A stretch of DNA of 64,000 bases, taken from Tetmemena sp. SeJ-2015. Taxonomy: Eukaryota > Ciliophora > Spirotrichea > Sporadotrichida > Oxytrichidae. Below are positions 60,140 to 64,000 of this stretch, piece by piece; within the stretch, counting starts at the first letter, position 1; each line of letters starts with the position of its first letter. The stretch covers positions 62,001 to 126,000 of the forward strand of contig JAJKFJ010021923.1 of assembly GCA_027382625.1 (NCBI GenBank). Direction: 5' to 3'. The notes below the pieces were generated by a model that was not told where the DNA came from, did no database searches, and saw only the letters and a program-made list of their open reading frames with translations. The translations under genes and the position numbers were made by a program.

Positions 60140-61345
60140 ACGCAAGTGTGAACGATTTTCGGAATGAACTTCAAAGCCTCTTATCTGAGTTTGTTTAATC
60201 TATACAATGGATTAGAATACTTTGCTAAGCTTTATAGTTAGTAGCTAATGATCTTTTGAGAGATTAAGGATTCAGGATATGCTTGTCAGTGTCTTCAACT
60301 TATATTCAGATCTCAAAGACTAGATTTTTTTTCATCGTAGCTTAATACTCTCTTGTGCTTTCAAGAAGCTCTTTGACTTACCATTTTTATCTTTTAGACT
60401 AGGTCGATTAATACTCCCTGAGAATAAGAAAGCGTGAGCGAGAATTCACCTTTGAACCGATCTCAAATTTGAAAATGGGAAATCATCACTGTCAAGTTCT
60501 AAAAGATGTTCAGCATCAATATTAATAGTAAAATATATGAAAGCAAAGATCAGCTACTATCTTTTAAAAATAGCAATATAAAATAGATAAAATATCTAGT
60601 TGTTAATTCTTCGTAGGGTAGAAAGATAAATCTTTCTTCTCAGATGTCCCTATCTGTTATCATCTTCAACTTTGCTTTCCAACAACTTATTCTTAATTCT
60701 ACTTACTTATGATTTCTCCTTTTCAATTTTGAAGCGACGGCACCATCTTCTGGAAGAGTCATTTTCTGACCTAGACAAGAATAATTCTCATAGTTAACAT
60801 AATATTTTTTATAAGAAGGTTAAGAAAGATTCAAATCTTTTTAAAATTTTGCTTTCTTTCTCTCTCCTATTAAGCACTGAACTTTTTCTCCGTTTAATGC
60901 ACAGATAAGTTGCAATCTCAGATTAAATTTTGTAATAACAATCAGTTAAGTTATATTGTCATCAGTTAAGGCGGGCAAGTAAACCTGGGGTATAACTCAT
61001 ACCTTTCGATGACTACCAATCTAACCCATAGTTTTGAGATTTCAATCAAAGTACGGAATTTTCCATATAGATTTGACCTGTCTACTTTGAGTAAAAAAAT
61101 AAACCTTAAAAATGTAAATGAGAGAAATCAACCTACTCCATGGCACACGAAGTCCTTTCTTTCGGTTTTTTCCATCTTAGAAAATAAAAATGAATCTCAA
61201 GGTATCTAGGCGTCCTCTATATTTTCCATTCTTGCGTTTGATTTAGCCTTAAAACCAGAGAGGAAAGATGAATCATCCCGGGATATGAGCTACAGATCCT
61301 AGGTTCCTCATCTCCCGACTAGTTTTGTCTGACATATGCTTGTAA
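60140..61345 (-). CDS. Hypothetical protein, fragments in several frames
   Basis: Minus-strand segments that read as coding: MSDKTSREMRNLGSVAHIPG and DSSFLSGFKAKSNARMENIE (61340-61200), MEKTERKDFVCHGVG (about 61170-61130), KMTLPEDGAVASKLKRRNHK (about 60765-60705), NKLLESKVEDDNRQGHLRRK (about 60690-60630) and NIDAEHLLELDSDDFPFSNL (about 60520-60460). The joins were not found, so one gene or two small ones remain possible. No family recognised. Confidence 0.35.
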
Positions 61346-61608
61346 AGACATCATGAAAGGAGGAGGAGAGTCGAGTTTAAGAGAAGAGAGAAAGGTTTTG
61401 CGCACAAGATACGAACTTACCCTGAAGAGCGAAAGATGTTGAGGTGGTCTTTTAAGGAATAGACCTATTTAATAAGTTTCTAATAATTAATTATAATTTC
61501 ACAACCTCAATCATACTAAATATCAAAAGCGCATCTTCAAGTTGGAAACCTTATTTGATAAGTATTAATGAATTTATTTGATAATCTCATTTCTTTTATT
61601 AAGCGTGG

Positions 61609-62242
61609 TCATTACTGATCCTAGTCTTTTCCTACTACAACTATCTATTTCTTACAAAGAGGGCATAGATCATTCCTTAGAAGCCATTCAGTTATGCAAT
61701 CCTTATGGAAAATGTGCTACCCATGCAAGGCAAGTACTTAATTTAGTCATCCTCCGCAAAATAAGAACAACAGATTGCACACATATCCTAATAGTCCACA
61801 CTTATTATTCCTTACTGCTTCCTTTTTTGAGATGCGTTTTGATTTTTAGACCCAAAAAAGTTTGCCAAACTTTTGTAGGAACTTTTATTACTTCTATTGC
61901 TTGATGTGAGCTGTGATTATTTGAGTTTTAAGTATTAGTATGGAAGTGACTTCTTTGGTGATTGTCAAACTAACGTCTCGATTATGCTTGATGAATTGTA
62001 AGCAGCTGATCTTGATTCCTTAATGAATCTTGGTTTGATTCTATGGGTAAGAGGGATAACGGATCTTCTTATTCCTCATTTGGACTGTTTGAATTGAATG
62101 CTCTTTGAAGATTCGGAGATCTTTTATGACCTTTGACAGTTGTCCTTTTGGCTTCTTCTGTATCTAGATAATTTGTCCTTTGCTGAGCTGGGAGCAGACT
62201 CTCTTGATTAGAAGGATTCTAGTTTCTACTGAACTAAAACAT
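61609..62242 (-). CDS. RING-H2 finger protein
   Basis: Probable E3 ubiquitin ligase. Start ATG complementary to 62240-62242 (MFQFSRNQNPSNQESLLPAQ), a ~120-residue disordered Ser/Asn-rich region, then a C-terminal RING-H2: CAIC, PC, MHIFHKDC, CPLC, ending QIVVVGKDQDQ and TGA complementary to 61609-61611. The C3H2C3 order is perfect (C-M-H-I-F-H-K-D-C) only after removing 5 nt at 61717-61721; otherwise the frame shifts between the third cysteine and the histidines. A second small frame change lies about 90 bp upstream of the finger. No membrane segment. Confidence 0.75.
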
Positions 62243-62639
62243 AATAGGTTGGAACGGTCTTTTTATGATGTAACTAAATATAATCTACTCATAATTTAGG
62301 ATGTTTTATAATTATGTTAGCAATCCAACTATTCTCCTTTCTAACTATTGGGGTATCCTCATCATCTTCTTTATTAATTATAGCCGGTAATTTTAATAAA
62401 AAAGCAAGATTAAAATTATGACAAAGCTCAGATGAAGTATAGCATTTTATTTTTTAAAAAAGTAGCTTATTTTCTCTAACATAAATAAATCAAGTTTATA
62501 AATAAATATTTTGTGGAGGGACTCTTTTAAAAAAAGCACAGAATTCAATTTAAAAATGTTTTATTCATTATTATTCCTGAAAATGCATAGCAATTTTATA
62601 TGATTTTAACTATAATATATTAAATATTTATTTGAGTTA
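62243..62639. other. Intergenic, AT-rich
   Basis: About 400 bp between two minus-strand genes; no coding frame or RNA recognised. Confidence 0.45.
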
Positions 62640-63828
62640 TATGGCTCTGAACGTGATTCCTTGAGCTACTGCTACCTCCACATCTCTCTCACATGCCAAT
62701 TTGAAAGAAACTGCTTGCCCACCATGCCATCATTGCCCTTTCTACCACCACCTTTAGTAGACATAATTGCTTTTTGCTCATCTACAAATGCAGCATATTT
62801 CCCTTCTCTCAGTTGATCTATCATGTAAATTGGCAAACCTTGTCCCTTTTCGAAATACTAAGGCCTCCTCTACCAATTTATAATAACTTTATAATTTTAC
62901 TACCAACCTTGATCGTCTTGCAAGTTTCCTTCCTCAGATTAGTAGTTTTCGTCTCTCCCTGATGCTAAAATCTCCTCAAATGAAAACTCAACTCCAAAGC
63001 ATTTAGCTATCACCCAAATTAATATTCCAAGTACTACGAACGTGAACTTATAAATTATAATCAATAAAACAAAAGGTATTTAATTTTAGCTAGATGAATA
63101 AATCCGAGTATCAAGACAAACAGGAGCGTGTAAGTTAAAAGTGGTGAATTGCTCAGACATTCTTTAGTTTCCTTCAGGAACAAAATATTTCCATAGAGGA
63201 GCCATAAAACCTACAAAAAGTCACTAATGAACTCAAGCACAGTGACTATCTGTTTTAATCTCCTGCTCATCATCCTTCTTTTGAGATTGATCACCTTTAT
63301 TGAACAGTCGAATACTAGTAATACAATATAAAGATACAGCCAGTTGTGGATACGAAATATTTAAAGTATGCTCAAAATTAAATGATTGGATGCCCTCTGT
63401 ACATTTCCGCTAAGATTCGAAGACATTTATCATGATAATAGAAATGGCTACAAATCCATTGATCAATAGATAGCTCAAAGTTGACTCGTATTCACTCTAT
63501 ATCTATTGCTGCAAAGTCTGTCCTCTATTAAAAGGCTAGCCATCGTTCAAATCAATTCTGCCTCTTTAGAATCTAGGATCAAGCATAGGGATAGTCCAAA
63601 ATTAGGGTCTTAATACATGGGGTTTCGTTAGCTCTCGAGTAAATTTTAGTTTCTCTGATTTTAGCCCAAACTTTGATAGTTTTAATTAAGCAATTAATTA
63701 TTAAAGTCCTAATAAATTCCTCTTTCGTAGCCTTCTCTGTAATTAGAACTACTATTATTGTGAGAGGAGGAATTAAGATGCTGTGGAACTTAAGCTCTCT
63801 AATTATTTCCACTGGTTCTTTGATTCAT
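62640..63828 (-). CDS. Multi-spanning membrane protein, RING-E3-like layout
   Basis: Start ATG complementary to 63826-63828; Gln/Asn/Ser-rich N-terminus (MNQRTSGNNQRAQVPQHLNS), then LNDGQPFNRGQTLQQQIQSE. Hydrophobic segments in order: LSYLLINGFVAISIIMIN, NWLYLYIVLLVFDCSIKVI, DFLQVLWLLYGNILFL, LTYTLLFVLILGFIHLA and KFTFVVLGILIWVIAKCFGV. The cytosolic tail is ILASGRDENYQSEEGNLQDD, YFEKGQGLPIYMIDQLREGK. This arrangement (several TMs, WLYxxxVxLLVFD, SPLL before the third helix) resembles plant and protist transmembrane RING ligases, but an intact RING was not found in the tail, so the class is an inference. A GTAGTA...TTGG-type break and other joins remain open; the 3' end is approximate. Confidence 0.6.
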
Positions 63829-64000
63829 TTGTTAATTTTAAAGATATGATTAAGATATGCCATTACTTTATTAGAATATTCTTTTTATTATACTATAATA
63901 ATTTAATGAATGTATATTCTTGGTGCATTCTAAGTTTAATTACTTTATTGCTGACCCCTTAAATTTCTCTATCTTTCTTAGAATTTGCTTGCTCATTTAC

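Noticed and set aside
60133..60540. Plus-strand frame beginning MGHASVNDFRNELQ
   Set aside because: Open only because TGA is the sole stop; the minus strand contains more protein-like segments here. Kept as low-confidence minus-strand coding instead.
61578..61904. Plus-strand 108-codon hydrophobic frame
   Set aside because: Antisense to the RING-H2 gene, whose Cys/His ligands are unambiguous.

Overview
This window reads as germline (micronuclear) DNA of a hypotrich/stichotrich ciliate of the Oxytricha-Stylonychia-Tetmemena type. Two things seen in the sequence support this. First, real genes only stay open if TAA and TAG are read as glutamine and TGA is the only stop: the DEAD-box helicase, the casein kinase 1 and the potassium channel all run through many in-frame TAA/TAG and end at TGA. 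Second, coding regions are interrupted by AT-rich segments that are not GT-AG introns. These segments are bounded by short direct repeats of varying sequence (ATATT, GAATAGAT, GCGGT, GCTG, CTTTT, GAAATAA, AATATG and others), and removing the segment plus one repeat copy restores the frame. That is the MDS / IES / pointer organisation of spirotrich germline DNA, where each gene later becomes part of a small macronuclear chromosome. Ordinary introns (about 35-350 bp, GTAAGT...AG) are present as well. The species cannot be fixed without a database search.

Layout: 1-6.5 kb holds a coiled-coil gene (-, runs off the left edge), a Rab GTPase (-), an unknown gene (-) and a casein kinase 1 (+). 7-12.1 kb holds glutamine-rich coding segments and a PP2C phosphatase (+) cut by at least five IESs. 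12.2-15.2 kb holds a DBP2/DDX5-like DEAD-box helicase (+) with four clear IESs. 16.6-20.1 kb holds an unknown gene (-), a ~650 bp stretch bounded by inverted repeats with a zinc-finger-like ORF, and a GNAT acetyltransferase (-). 20.7-33 kb holds four long N/Q-rich or coiled-coil genes (-). 33.4-36.1 kb holds a SAPS-domain PP6 regulatory subunit (-). 37.1-43.5 kb holds a cyclic-nucleotide-binding K+ channel with a zinc knuckle (+). 43.8-47.7 kb holds an unknown gene and an NT-C2/coiled-coil gene (both -). 48.2-54.5 kb holds a RING/B-box/kelch gene (+). 54.6-56.0 kb holds a secreted Cys-rich protein (-). 56.2-59.9 kb holds four + genes, one with a VPS9 domain. 60.1-63.8 kb holds an unknown gene, a RING-H2 protein and a multi-spanning membrane protein (all -).

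The most striking locus is 48.2-54.5 kb. A complete CFAP97/hemingway-domain gene (52443-54133) lies inside an IES of the RING/B-box/kelch gene. The outer gene's kelch domain resumes in frame at 54284 across an AATATG pointer, and the left copy of that pointer contains the start codon of the inner gene. Other points of interest are a 27-bp candidate pointer at 28.8 kb, IES candidates of 11-24 bp, and several places where removing only 5 nt restores a conserved protein.

Apart from ciliate housekeeping and signalling functions (vesicle traffic: Rab, VPS9, NT-C2; phosphorylation: CK1, PP2C, PP6 regulator; ubiquitin: three RING proteins; ciliary: CFAP97), no operon-like cooperation is implied. Neighbours probably end up on separate macronuclear chromosomes.
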